A DNA stretch of 64,000 bases from Flavobacterium saccharophilum (GCF_900142735.1 NZ_FRBY01000005.1:372001-436000), one strand, 5' to 3'. Positions 49,883 through 59,186 are shown, counted from the stretch's first letter. Translations and numbers: made by a program. Notes: generated by a model from the sequence alone, not told the origin.

Positions 49883-51028
49883 TTAATTTATCAAAAACAG
49901 ATAAAAATCAATATTATAAGAAACAATATTCTCTAAGTTATATTTTGAAACAACAAATTCTCTTGCTTTTTTCCTAATCAGCCTGGCTTCATTTTTATGT
50001 GAAAGAAACCAAACAATTTTATTCGCTATATCTTCAGGATTATAAGGATTACACAACAATCCCGTTTTATACTCTTCTACAGCTTCTGGTCCCGGACCAA
50101 ATTTTGTAAATACAACTGCTTTTTCCATAGCCATAGCTTCGGGAGCTACAAGACCTTGAGTTTCCATATGCGAGGGAAAAACACAAACTTCAGCTTCTGA
50201 GTATACTAAGGGAATATTTACGAACGAAACGCTTCCGTGAAAATGAACATCTTTTGCGCGTTCCTTTAACTGTGGTAATTCTTTCTCTTTCAACATTTGC
50301 ATATATGAACTACCATCAGGAAAAAACCAATCTCTACCATAGATTTCTAATGTAGCATTTGGAAATTCTTTCTTTACCAAAGGAAATGCCTGTATCAATT
50401 GTCGAACGCCTTTCTTTTCGCAAACCGTTCCCGCAAATACAATTCTGTTTTCTATTTCATTTCCAACTACTGGTTTAAAAAAATTGGTATCAATAAGATT
50501 ACTAATATAAACGATAGGTTTATTATTATAGCTTAAATATTTTTCTGTATGTTCTTTAACAAATTTTGAAACGGCAATAAAACCATCACTTTTTTTGAAT
50601 GATTTTTTTTCCTGAAATCCCTTCCACTTGTTAATCCCTCTATTTTCACTTTCAGAAAAAAAATGATGTCCCCCGTGAAGTCGGATAATATATTTAATGC
50701 TAGTTATTTTTTGAATAAAAGCCAAACCAAGTTCTGACGCTTCAACTATATCTATACGATCCTTATAATTGATTTCTTCAATTTTTTTATTGATTGCTTT
50801 CGAATTGAAATACCAGGAAAAACCTTTTACTGTACTTCTTTTTAAACGATAAATATTTACTCCTTCAATAACTTCAGTTTCATTATTTGATGTATAATTG
50901 ATTCCTATAACTGATACTTTGACGTTCTTTCTAACTAATGCAATAGCAAGTGTTTTTACAAAGCTACCTATACCACCGTGTGGAAATCCTTCTTTTGGAA
51001 ATTCGTTTGTTAAGAAACAAATATGCAT
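49883..51028 (-). CDS. Glycosyltransferase, GT4 type
   Basis: A 381-residue GT-B transferase beginning MHICFLTNEFPKEGFPHGGI, the glycogen-synthase-like glycine motif (GGIGSFVKTLA). Later IRLHGGHHFF, ENRIVFAGTVCEKKGVRQLI, LEIYGRDWFFPDGS and the E-x7-E block PSHMETQGLVAPEAMAMEKA. The frame is open to 51085, but that start lies inside the preceding gene and adds residues with no family match; 51028 is 4 bases after the upstream stop. Confidence 0.9.
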   Translation of the reverse strand: MHICFLTNEFPKEGFPHGGIGSFVKTLAIALVRKNVKVSVIGINYTSNNETEVIEGVNIYRLKRSTVKGFSWYFNSKAINKKIEEINYKDRIDIVEASELGLAFIQKITSIKYIIRLHGGHHFFSESENRGINKWKGFQEKKSFKKSDGFIAVSKFVKEHTEKYLSYNNKPIVYISNLIDTNFFKPVVGNEIENRIVFAGTVCEKKGVRQLIQAFPLVKKEFPNATLEIYGRDWFFPDGSSYMQMLKEKELPQLKERAKDVHFHGSVSFVNIPLVYSEAEVCVFPSHMETQGLVAPEAMAMEKAVVFTKFGPGPEAVEEYKTGLLCNPYNPEDIANKIVWFLSHKNEARLIRKKAREFVVSKYNLENIVSYNIDFYLFLIN

Positions 51029-51032
51029 TTTA

Positions 51033-52409
51033 TTAAATTTTAAAAAATTGCTGCATTTTCGACGAAGCATTTTTATAGTCTCCAAGTATTACATCTTTCC
51101 ATGCCATCATTTCAGAATTAATATTTGGCTTTATAGTAATTTTATCTGCAATCTCCTCTTTTTTGTTTAACCAAATAACAGCATCTTTATTGGGCATACT
51201 TTTAAAATGTTGAAATTGATAAATTGTTTTTACAGACCATTCATCTTCTATTTTCTTTTGCTGATCATAATTAATAAACACACAAGGTTTACTAAACATT
51301 GCAAAATCAAAGGCCATTGTTGAACCAACATTTACAACTACATCACAATAAAAAGCAGTACTTACAAGCAATTTCACATCATCAACTGAAGGATAAACTG
51401 CATTCCATTCCTTTGATGTATTAAAATACCATAATGGAGTTGCCTCTTTAATCAGATCTTTATATTCATTTACAACAGCATCAAATCTCCCTGAAAAATC
51501 TACTGGGCAACGTCGCAATAAAATTTGATACTCGTTCTGTAAATTATTCGTTATAAGTTCTTCAGCTATATCTCTTAAATAAAGAGGGTCGTCAGGAGAT
51601 GTTTTAGTATCATCACCAGAAAAACAAATAATTTTTCTGACTGGATCTAAATTATATCTTGTATAGAAAATTTCTTTATCAATAATATTCTTTTCATCTT
51701 CATAAAATTCAAACTGAGGAGTTCCGGTAACATGAATGGAATCTGTTGAAATCTCCGGATAATACAACAATAACTCCTTTTTCATATACTCTGACCAAAC
51801 CAAATAATTATCGGCACGCAATGCAAGTCGGGCTTTTGGCAAATTATCCCAGGAAAATAGTACTGTTGACGTTGAAATCCCTAAATCGGTCGCTGCGGCA
51901 AATATTGAAGCAGCTTTTAATGCCCTTTGATGAGAGCAGAACACAATATTTGGTTGCGATTTTTCTAAAATATCCCTTACTTCTTTGTAAAAAGAATTTC
52001 GACGGATTGCTTTTTGATAATTTTTCTCCAATTTCAAAATACTTTTATAAGAAGAAAAAAATGGTGCTGTTTTTTCAATCAGGTTATAAAAAACATTTTT
52101 AGGAAACGACTTCTGATTCCAATTCCAATTGCTCAATAAAGTTATATTATTAACTTTATTATGATTATGATAAAGTCTGGAAAGGCAAATTAGTTCTCGC
52201 AAAAACTTTTCTGTAAAAGATTCTTTATAATTGGGAATTGTAATTTCATCCTCAAGTGTAGTACATTGTTTAATTGCTGATATAGTCTCAAAATCAAAAT
52301 TATGAAACAAAACTAATTTTGAATTTGTATTTCGAAAAACATTAGAAAACAGATAATTTCTAATTCCAACTCCATCAGGAAACAACAATAAAATCTTATT
52401 TTTTTCCAT
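51033..52409 (-). CDS. Putative GT-B glycosyl- or glycerophosphotransferase
   Basis: A 458-residue protein of GT-B look with no clear family. N-terminal Rossmann start NKILLLFPDGVGIRNYLFSN; a Cys/His-rich IVFCSHQRALKAASIFAAAT; STVLFSWDNLPKARLALRAD; C-terminal IICFSGDDTKTSPDDPLYLR, CDVVVNVGSTMAFDFAMFSK and CVFINYDQQ. The latter resembles the donor site of CDP-glycerol transferases and of surface-carbohydrate proteins found in similar clusters. The DDTKTSPDDP region and the NVGSTMAFDFA motif are likely nucleotide-binding. It ends 4 bases before the next GT4. Confidence 0.6.
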   Translation of the reverse strand: MEKNKILLLFPDGVGIRNYLFSNVFRNTNSKLVLFHNFDFETISAIKQCTTLEDEITIPNYKESFTEKFLRELICLSRLYHNHNKVNNITLLSNWNWNQKSFPKNVFYNLIEKTAPFFSSYKSILKLEKNYQKAIRRNSFYKEVRDILEKSQPNIVFCSHQRALKAASIFAAATDLGISTSTVLFSWDNLPKARLALRADNYLVWSEYMKKELLLYYPEISTDSIHVTGTPQFEFYEDEKNIIDKEIFYTRYNLDPVRKIICFSGDDTKTSPDDPLYLRDIAEELITNNLQNEYQILLRRCPVDFSGRFDAVVNEYKDLIKEATPLWYFNTSKEWNAVYPSVDDVKLLVSTAFYCDVVVNVGSTMAFDFAMFSKPCVFINYDQQKKIEDEWSVKTIYQFQHFKSMPNKDAVIWLNKKEEIADKITIKPNINSEMMAWKDVILGDYKNASSKMQQFFKI

Positions 52410-52415
52410 TAAAAC

Positions 52416-53297
52416 TTATTTTCTAAAAAAAACATTCAAAATTTTAGCTGTAAATAATTTTGATCCTGCATCTGTCATATGACCACATGAAGCAAAATAT
52501 TTATCTTCAACAACAACATTCTCATAATTATGAATTTCAGGATAAGCTTTTTTTACCTTTTCAAAATAATTCATACCAACAACATTCTCACACATTGGTG
52601 TCATTACAGCAATAAAATTAATATTATTAGCTTTACATATACTTTTAATTTCCTCATAATATTTATTGCGGGGAATCGGATTTAAATTGACAATATTATT
52701 TTTCATATTGCCATTTTTATGTTTTTGTAATGGATAATATCCTAAATTATCTAAAGCATTAGTTCTTTTATTGATTGCGGAAAGAAAAGCTTCCCTAAAA
52801 CCAATTACATTTTCATATTTGACATATCTATAAAATGGGATATAATATATATCATCAAAATTTTTCCTTGTTTTAAAATGTTCTTTTATAATAGTTGAGT
52901 TATGTATAAATGGAAGAAAATCTGAAGCAATTCCGTCAGAAGGCTCTTCACTTGCAAGATTTAAGTCTGCTTCCAGAATAACATTTTTCATCTCGTATTT
53001 TCGCTCAATCATTAATTTCAGCATAAGAGAAGCTTCAAATAAATGTCCACCGCTCATGCCATAATTAAAGGCCTTTATTCCTTTATCCTCAAACATCTGT
53101 GCAACAAAATGATTATTCGCACGGGAAGAACCTAAAATAACAACGTCATATTTTTGAGCCGTTGAATTGAAAACAGCCTCAACTTTTCCTCGATTTTTAG
53201 CCCGAAAAAAACTAGCTGTAAACAGTCCATCTAATGCAATAGCTATTAGAATTACTACAACAATAATTTTACTTATATAAATTAAAAACTGTTTCAT
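52416..53297 (-). CDS. SGNH-like protein, partner of MBOAT acyltransferase
   Basis: A 293-residue protein with one N-terminal membrane helix (about 5-25, IYISKIIVVVILIAIALDG) and a periplasmic SGNH-like domain. The nucleophile-loop-like motif VVILGSSRANNHFV is at about 52-65, with NYGMSGGHLFEAS and FIAVMTPMC further on. The C-terminal block reads CGHMTDAGSKLF: the His is in place, but the Asp expected three residues before it is not (SCGH). It partners the MBOAT gene, whose stop overlaps its ATG by one base, as in AlgIJ/DltBD-like pairs that O-acylate extracellular polymers. Confidence 0.72.
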   Translation of the reverse strand: MKQFLIYISKIIVVVILIAIALDGLFTASFFRAKNRGKVEAVFNSTAQKYDVVILGSSRANNHFVAQMFEDKGIKAFNYGMSGGHLFEASLMLKLMIERKYEMKNVILEADLNLASEEPSDGIASDFLPFIHNSTIIKEHFKTRKNFDDIYYIPFYRYVKYENVIGFREAFLSAINKRTNALDNLGYYPLQKHKNGNMKNNIVNLNPIPRNKYYEEIKSICKANNINFIAVMTPMCENVVGMNYFEKVKKAYPEIHNYENVVVEDKYFASCGHMTDAGSKLFTAKILNVFFRK

Positions 53298-54730
53298 TAA
53301 AACTGAAAATAAATAAATTCTTTATAATCTGAATAAGTTCCAAAAGCTATAATAGCTACTATAGCCAAAGCTATTTTCAATATATTGTATCTTCCAGAGA
53401 GAGGCTCAATTTTAGCTCGGCTATACCATTCAACCAAAACAAACAAAGCAATCAAAAGGAGTAACTCATGATTATAGCGTTCGTTTTCTAAATACTGGGA
53501 ACTAAATTCTCCATTGGTAATAATCCGTTTCAGATATAATACTGCATCTGTTATCGTTTTTGCCCTAAAGAACACCCATGCAATACAAATCAATGAAAAA
53601 GTATATAAAATACTAAATATCACCTTTGCCGAATCAAAATTAAATTTTAGTATGATTGCATCCATATTGTTTCGGTTGCTGTTGGACAATAGCAATGGAA
53701 GAAAATAAACAGCATTTATGAAACCCCAAACAATGTAGGTCCAGTTGGCTCCATGCCAAAATCCGCTGACTACAAAAATGATAAAAGTATTTCTAACTTT
53801 CATCCAAAGTCCGCCTTTGCTCCCTCCTAACGGAATATACAAATAATCCCGAAACCATGAAGAAAGCGAAATGTGCCAGCGCCGCCAAAACTCGGCAATA
53901 TCTCTTGAAAAATAAGGGTAATTGAAGTTTCGCAATAAATCTAAACCGAACAACTTTGAAACTCCCAATGCAATATCTGAATATCCTGAAAAATCACCAT
54001 AAATTTGAAAAGCAAAATAAACGGCACCCAGAATTAATGAAGCTGAATTAACCGTGTTATAGTTGTCAAAAATAGCATTGGCATAAACCGCACAAGTATC
54101 TGCAATAACTATTTTTTTGACCAATCCCCAAATAATTTGACAGATCCCTTCTTTGGCTTTTTCAAAATCAAATTCTCTTTTAACTTTTATTTCCGGCAAT
54201 AAATGTGTCGCCCTTTCAATAGGACCGGCTACTAATAAAGGGAAATAACTTACAAACAAAGAATAGTCTACAAAATTATATTCGGCCTTTATTCTTTTAA
54301 AGTAGATATCAATTACGTAGGACAATCCGTGAAAAGTGTAAAAGGAAATTCCCACCGGAAGAATTACATTCAATAAAATGGGACTTGCTTTAAATCCAGC
54401 AGAGGATACTAATTCTGAAAAGGAAGAAGCAAAAAAATTGTAATATTTAAAAACGCCCAGAAAACCTAAATTGACTATAATACTTAGCCAAAACCAAAAT
54501 TTTCTACTGCTTTCAGATTTCCCTTTTTCTATTTGAATTCCCGTATAATAATCTAAGAAAGTTGAGAAAACTAACAAAAATAGAAATCTCCAATCCCAAC
54601 AAGAATAAAAGTAATAACTGGCAACAATTAACAAGGCATTTTGAGTGCTTTTGTTTTTATTGAAAACGAACCAGTACAGAAAAAAAACGATTGGTAAAAA
54701 AATAGCAAATGCTAAGGAATTAAAAAACAT
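53297..54730 (-). CDS. MBOAT-family O-acyltransferase
   Basis: A 477-residue polytopic membrane protein of the AlgI/DltB kind. Family blocks: PVGISFYTFHGLSYVIDIYF near 120, GPIERATHLLPEI, YGDFSGYSDIALGVSKLFG, LSSWFRDYLYIPLGGSKGG and the catalytic His in GFWHGANWTYIVWG near 325. It moves an acyl group (commonly acetyl) across the inner membrane to modify glycans outside. Directly coupled to the SGNH-like gene downstream. Confidence 0.93.
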   Translation of the reverse strand: MFFNSLAFAIFLPIVFFLYWFVFNKNKSTQNALLIVASYYFYSCWDWRFLFLLVFSTFLDYYTGIQIEKGKSESSRKFWFWLSIIVNLGFLGVFKYYNFFASSFSELVSSAGFKASPILLNVILPVGISFYTFHGLSYVIDIYFKRIKAEYNFVDYSLFVSYFPLLVAGPIERATHLLPEIKVKREFDFEKAKEGICQIIWGLVKKIVIADTCAVYANAIFDNYNTVNSASLILGAVYFAFQIYGDFSGYSDIALGVSKLFGLDLLRNFNYPYFSRDIAEFWRRWHISLSSWFRDYLYIPLGGSKGGLWMKVRNTFIIFVVSGFWHGANWTYIVWGFINAVYFLPLLLSNSNRNNMDAIILKFNFDSAKVIFSILYTFSLICIAWVFFRAKTITDAVLYLKRIITNGEFSSQYLENERYNHELLLLIALFVLVEWYSRAKIEPLSGRYNILKIALAIVAIIAFGTYSDYKEFIYFQF

Positions 54731-54763
54731 AGGTAGTTACATGTATTTGTAGGCGAGAAGCGT

Positions 54764-55900
54764 TTATTCTAAATCTCTAAATTGTTTTTGATGATTAAGC
54801 TGCCAAATATCGTCTTTCTGAAGTGATTTTAAAAATAATTCAGCACTATTACCTTTTCCAAAATCATCACCTGAACTTTGAGTTTTACGCGACCCGATTT
54901 TAGAGAGCGCATCGTCAATACCATTTTTAGTATAGTTACTATGAATGATATCAGCATGAATCGCTCTATTTTGCTGACGTGTTCCAATATTAATGATTGG
55001 AATTCCATAATAAGGTGCTTCACGTATTCCGGCGCTACTGTTACCAATTATAAACTGACTGTTTTTTAGCAGCATTAAAAAATACTCAAATCGTAAGGAT
55101 GGGAAGATCCTAAATCTTTCGTTACTTTTCAATTGTTGATAAGCATCAATTATAAATTGACTGCCCAGATCATTATTTGGAAAGACAACAACATAATTAT
55201 GATTATCTCTTAGCAGACAATCCACAAAATCAGCAGCATATTGTTTCATTGTCTGAAATTCGGTTGTGACAGGATGAAACATTACCACAGCGTAATCTAC
55301 AAATGGAATTTTATAATATTCCTTAACTGTTTCTAAGTCTGGTAAATTATCTGAAAACATGATATCAATATCAGGCGAACCAATGGTAAAAACAGATTCT
55401 TTTATTTCACCCATCTGAAGTAGTCTTTTTGCAGCCTGTTCATTTGATACAAAATGTATATGACTCAATTTGCTCACACTATGACGAATAAGCTCATCGA
55501 CGGTTCCTGAAATCTCACCGCCTTCAATATGCGAAACCAATATATTGTTTAATGATCCTACAATTGCACCCGCCAGCGTTTCAACCCTGTCACCATGCAC
55601 GACAATCATATCTGGCTGTACTGTTTTGCAATAGTTAGACAAACCTTCAATAGTTTTGGCCAAAGTCAAATCCATTGTGGTTTCATGAGTATGATTCTCG
55701 AATTTAAAAAGGTTTTTAAAATTGCATCGTTCAATTTCGATCAAGGTGTACCCGTACAGTTCCTGCAGGTGCATTCCGGTAACAAAAATAAAAACCTCAA
55801 AATCAGGGTTATTATCCAGAATTTGGATCAATGATTTTATCTTTCCAAAATCGGCACGAGTACCTGTTAGAAATATTATTTTTTTTTGTGACTTATTCAA
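54764..55900 (-). CDS. neuC: UDP-GlcNAc 2-epimerase, hydrolysing (NeuC type)
   Basis: A 378-residue GT-B-like epimerase that releases ManNAc (or a diacetamido analogue) from its UDP sugar, the first step to nonulosonic acids. Motifs: FLTGTRADFGKIKSLIQIL at the start, MIVVHGDRVETLAGAIVGSL, VSHIEGGEISGTVDELIRH, FIIGNSSAGIREAPYYGIP and IINIGTRQQNR. The hydrolysing type is inferred from its place next to neuB and neuA. Its ATG overlaps the neuB stop by 8 bases. Whether the product is ManNAc or a legionaminic precursor cannot be told. Confidence 0.9.
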   Translation of the reverse strand: MNKSQKKIIFLTGTRADFGKIKSLIQILDNNPDFEVFIFVTGMHLQELYGYTLIEIERCNFKNLFKFENHTHETTMDLTLAKTIEGLSNYCKTVQPDMIVVHGDRVETLAGAIVGSLNNILVSHIEGGEISGTVDELIRHSVSKLSHIHFVSNEQAAKRLLQMGEIKESVFTIGSPDIDIMFSDNLPDLETVKEYYKIPFVDYAVVMFHPVTTEFQTMKQYAADFVDCLLRDNHNYVVVFPNNDLGSQFIIDAYQQLKSNERFRIFPSLRFEYFLMLLKNSQFIIGNSSAGIREAPYYGIPIINIGTRQQNRAIHADIIHSNYTKNGIDDALSKIGSRKTQSSGDDFGKGNSAELFLKSLQKDDIWQLNHQKQFRDLE

Positions 55901-56933
55901 AATCTGTGAAATCTAATTGCTCGTCATTATCAATATCCCTTAAAGCAACTTTCCCCAATAGATCATTAAAATGTTCGGCTAATATTTTCCCGGTTCCTGG
56001 TCTTTTAACCCAAATATTTTCTATGGCTAAAAGTTCTCCCTTTTTAATTGATTTTATGGCGCAAACTGTAGCAAAAGCAAAATCAATTGTTACTTGTTCT
56101 TCAAGTGCTGGTTTTTTTGTTCCACCTCGCATCAAAGCAATTTCAGCACTTGCGATTATAAGTTCAGTGCAAGCTTTTTCATCCATGCTGCAAACAATGT
56201 CCGGACCGGTACGTTGCATATGATCTGTGAAATGCCTTTCTAAAATACTTGCTCCAAGAGCAATTGCACCTAAACAAGCATTATTATTTAGGGTATGATC
56301 GCTTAATCCAAAAACTTTATCAGGGAAAGCTTCGTGTAATTCTAGCATTGCTCCAAAGCGAACCAAATGAATTGGCGTTGGATATAAATTAGTTGTATGC
56401 AATAAAGCAACCGAAATGTTATGTTTGTCAAAAATAGCAATTGCTTTTTGCACACTTTCAATCGTGTTCATGCCTGTACTTAAAATTACCGGCTTACCAA
56501 AAGAAGCTATGTGCTCTAATAATGGATAATTGTTGCACTCGCCAGAACCAATTTTATAAGCAGGAATGTCAAATTTCTTCAATCGTTCAGCTGCTGCACG
56601 AGAAAAAGGCGTAGAAATAAAAATCATGCCTTTACTCTCCACATAATTTTTAAGTTCTAATTCATCTGTTTCGTTTAATGAACAGCGTTCCATAATTTCA
56701 TAAATGGAAACATCTGCATTACCAGGAATTACTTTTTTTGCAGCTCCTGACATTTCATCTTCGACAATGTGGGTTTGATGCTTTACAACCTCAACTCCTG
56801 CCCGATATGCGGCATCAACCATTTCTTTAGCAACTTTTAGCGAACCTTCGTGATTAATTCCTATTTCAGCAATAACTAATGGTGGAAAATCCTGACCAAT
56901 TTTACGGCCTGCAATTTCTATAAATGGATTCAT
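55893..56933 (-). CDS. neuB: N-acetylneuraminate (nonulosonic acid) synthase
   Basis: A 346-residue enzyme condensing PEP with ManNAc or a related sugar. TIM barrel (about 15-270): VIAEIGINHEGSLKVAKEMV, VEVVKHQTHIVEDEMS, KIGSGECNNYPLLEHI, KPVILSTGMNTIESVQKAI, FGLSDHTLN and ILERHFTDHMQRTGPDIVCS. The C-terminal SAF/antifreeze-like domain (IWVKRPGTGKILAEHFNDL) is present. Overlaps neuC by 8 bases; neuA stops 11 bases upstream. Confidence 0.94.
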   Translation of the reverse strand: MNPFIEIAGRKIGQDFPPLVIAEIGINHEGSLKVAKEMVDAAYRAGVEVVKHQTHIVEDEMSGAAKKVIPGNADVSIYEIMERCSLNETDELELKNYVESKGMIFISTPFSRAAAERLKKFDIPAYKIGSGECNNYPLLEHIASFGKPVILSTGMNTIESVQKAIAIFDKHNISVALLHTTNLYPTPIHLVRFGAMLELHEAFPDKVFGLSDHTLNNNACLGAIALGASILERHFTDHMQRTGPDIVCSMDEKACTELIIASAEIALMRGGTKKPALEEQVTIDFAFATVCAIKSIKKGELLAIENIWVKRPGTGKILAEHFNDLLGKVALRDIDNDEQLDFTDFE

Positions 56934-56944
56934 TTTTTTGGAAT

Positions 56945-57604
56945 TTATTTCTTTTGATACAAATATGACGCATAATCCAAATCGTCTGGAGTATCGATAT
57001 CAACTTGTGCAAAAATATGATTTACTTCGAATGGAAAAGCATTTTCTGAAATAATAATATCATTTAAAATCAAAGAAGATTTTGTAATATATAATAATCC
57101 GTTTTCAAAGAAAAGCGGTTCTAAATCTTGGCTTCTTTGACCAATGGAGTAATTGAACGGAATGAATTTATCATTAGCTATTTTACCCAATTTTTGATGA
57201 TTTCGGGAAACCGTAAATAAACTTTCGTAGTTTTCTTTTTGATAGATTTCAAAAGCTTCTTTTAATAAGTGCTGTGGCCGAAGCGGATTTGTAGCCTGCA
57301 ATAAAACGACATTTTCAACGTCAGGTTCTACAAACTGCAATACATGTTTTAAAGCAGAAACGGTCGGCTCGAAATCTCCAGAAATAGAGTTAGGACGATC
57401 GATAACTTTTGCTCCATAGTGTATTGCTATTTTTTTGATTTCCTCATTATCAGTGGAAACATAAATATCGTCAATAATTACATTATTGGCTTGGGCATAC
57501 AAAATGGAATGGGACAGCAACGGAAGTTCTCCCAACAACTTAACATTTTTTCCAGAAAAACGTTTTGATCCTCCGCGAGCAGGAATTATGGCGATAGTTT
57601 TCAT
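56945..57604 (-). CDS. neuA: CMP-nonulosonic acid cytidylyltransferase
   Basis: A 219-residue enzyme activating sialic-type acids with CTP. Motifs: MKTIAIIPARGGSKRFSGKN at the start, LPLLSHSILYAQ, IYVSTDNEEIKKIA, VVLLQATNPLRP, FENGLLYITK and the metal-binding VDIDTPDDLDYA. The frame extends to 57622, but MKTIAIIPARGG is the canonical start. First gene of the neuA-neuB-neuC set. A 158-base gap upstream separates it from an FkbM gene, and a short copy of a neuA 5' end lies at 58517-58561 on the far side of that gene. Confidence 0.93.
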   Translation of the reverse strand: MKTIAIIPARGGSKRFSGKNVKLLGELPLLSHSILYAQANNVIIDDIYVSTDNEEIKKIAIHYGAKVIDRPNSISGDFEPTVSALKHVLQFVEPDVENVVLLQATNPLRPQHLLKEAFEIYQKENYESLFTVSRNHQKLGKIANDKFIPFNYSIGQRSQDLEPLFFENGLLYITKSSLILNDIIISENAFPFEVNHIFAQVDIDTPDDLDYASYLYQKK

Positions 57605-57762
57605 TTTAAAAATCCTTATCAAAAATTAGTACAAAACGCAAACTTTTACATTATTAGTGATTTCATTAGCGTTTAGATCAATGCTTTAATGTAATACTGA
57701 CCAATGGAATTATAACTAAAAGGTTGTTTCATTAAATCTAAATGCTAATGATATTGCAGCAA

Positions 57763-58482
57763 TCAATTCGCTTTCGGATCGGGTTTCAAATTCCACTTAC
57801 AATCCATTTCCCACCAGCTCTCATAAACCTCAAAAAATTCACCATCCTTTAATATTCCCCAACCTTTGGCCGCTAAGTAATAGTTTTCACTTAATAATGC
57901 TTTAAATCCAGATTCACTATTATCCCCCAACTCATAAATATTTTTATAATTATCTTTTGCAGTTTCACAAGTAATACTCCCAATTTTTTTACCTTTTAGA
58001 AGTGGCTCTAACGTTTTTAATACTGTCAAATCACTTCCTTGAATATCAGAACAATAGGTGTCGACAAAATTAATATTATGCTCTTTCAAAAAATCAGATA
58101 GTCGAATAGCCGGAACCTCAATCGTACGAACCATTTTTATTGAATCAATCCATCCCTTCTTGAAATCTCCTACCGACGACGAAGCGCCATTGTTACTACT
58201 GATATTAAACGATATCACACCATTATAATCGGTTACTGCAGCATGAATAATGTGAATGTTTTTATATTTTTTATATTTCTTAACCAACCTTGTATACAAT
58301 TCGGGATTCGCTTCAAAACCATAGCAATGGCTATGCAACGGCAACAACTCATCCAATCCAGAACCCGCATGTACTCCCAAATAAACCAATATTTTTTTAT
58401 CTTTTAAAAGATAATTATGTCGAAAAGGAGCTATAATTCGCACCTTTATCGCATTCCAGATTCGCGATGCTATTTTTTTCAT
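57763..58482 (-). CDS. FkbM-family methyltransferase
   Basis: A 239-residue SAM-dependent methyltransferase: KILVYLGVHAGSGLDELLPL, YGFEANPELYTRLVKKYK, HAAVTDYNGVISFNISSNNG and the SDIQGSDLTVLKTLEPLL motif corresponding to the FkbM DVEG-x-E block. The N-terminus is basic (RIIAPFRHNYLL). It is set apart by gaps of 158 and 71 bases in a cluster where most genes touch, and lies between a neuA remnant and the intact neuA, which suggests late insertion. Confidence 0.82.
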   Translation of the reverse strand: MKKIASRIWNAIKVRIIAPFRHNYLLKDKKILVYLGVHAGSGLDELLPLHSHCYGFEANPELYTRLVKKYKKYKNIHIIHAAVTDYNGVISFNISSNNGASSSVGDFKKGWIDSIKMVRTIEVPAIRLSDFLKEHNINFVDTYCSDIQGSDLTVLKTLEPLLKGKKIGSITCETAKDNYKNIYELGDNSESGFKALLSENYYLAAKGWGILKDGEFFEVYESWWEMDCKWNLKPDPKAN

Positions 58483-58516
58483 TTCTTTTTGTTCGTTTTA
58501 TTTTTTAAACTCTTGG

Positions 58517-58561
58517 TTATAACTTCTCCCGAGCTACAATTATGGCGATGGTTTTACTCAT
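58517..58561 (-). pseudogene. 5' remnant of a neuA-like cytidylyltransferase gene
   Basis: The 14-codon frame reads MSKTIAIIVAREKL then stops. Its first twelve residues match the start of nucleotidyltransferases of the NeuA type, and its DNA is nearly the same as the intact neuA start (shared ATCGCCATAATT, followed by GCTCG, at 58536-58549 and 57579-57595 regions). The ATG overlaps the acetyltransferase stop in the form ATGAGTAA, a normal coupled start, so a full gene probably once began here. After the Arg codon the similarity ends abruptly. Confidence 0.6.
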
Positions 58562-59186
58562 AAATACTATTCTTATTTTGAAAATCCTTAAAGAATAACG
58601 GTTTTATTTCCTCTAATTCCGAATCAGGAAGATTCCACCACTGCAATTCTTCAATTTCCTGAATGATTGAATCCGCAAATCTTTTATTAATAGGTTTAGC
58701 GGGAACTCCTGCAACTATATTATAAGCAGGTACATCTTTTGTCACTACGCTTCCCGCTGCTAAAATTGCCCCATTTCCTACAGTCACATTTCCAACTATA
58801 ATAACATTATGTCCGATCCACACATCATGCCCTATATTTATTTTATTTTTTTCTTTAAATTTACTTAATTCTCCCTTAAATAAGTTAGCGTTAATATATG
58901 TCGTCAAGTAGTGCACAGGGTGATTTGTCGCATGCATTGCAACATCTCCTCCTATTTGGCAATATTTTCCAATCGTAATATTTCCGCTTAGGATGTTGTT
59001 ATAGCCTAAAGTGGTTCCATATCCGATCTTAATTTCTCCTGAAAAATTACAACGGTCTGGCACTGCATTTTTTCCTTCGAAAGATACATTTTGAAGGCCT
59101 CTTGAAAATCCTGACACGGTTACTTTTTCATATACTGTAGGTGTATTTAAAAAATAAAACAAAACTTTCTTTATAAATTGTCTCAT
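58554..59186 (-). CDS. Hexapeptide-repeat acetyltransferase
   Basis: A 210-residue left-handed beta-helix acyltransferase of the CatB/xenobiotic type. Hexapeptide turns run from about 45 to 165 (IKIGYGTTLGYNNILSGNIT, IGKYCQIGGDVAMHATNHPV, INIGHDVWIGHNVIIVGNVT, VGNGAILAAGSVVTKDVPAY, NIVAGVPAKPI). The His of ATNHPV is the usual catalytic base. It probably acetylates a sugar in the cytoplasm. One base separates it from the GT upstream. Confidence 0.88.
   Translation of the reverse strand: MRQFIKKVLFYFLNTPTVYEKVTVSGFSRGLQNVSFEGKNAVPDRCNFSGEIKIGYGTTLGYNNILSGNITIGKYCQIGGDVAMHATNHPVHYLTTYINANLFKGELSKFKEKNKINIGHDVWIGHNVIIVGNVTVGNGAILAAGSVVTKDVPAYNIVAGVPAKPINKRFADSIIQEIEELQWWNLPDSELEEIKPLFFKDFQNKNSIYE

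Noticed and set aside
51029..51085. 19-residue N-terminal extension of the GT4 at 49883-51028
   Set aside because: It overlaps the end of the preceding gene and would put residues ahead of the conserved MHICFLTNEFP start.
57665..57740. Short minus-strand frame reading MKQPFSYNSIGQYYIKALI in the gap upstream of neuA
   Set aside because: It has a slight resemblance to the PFNYSIGQ region of NeuA, but it is 19 codons long, the order of matching residues is poor, and chance similarity is more likely.
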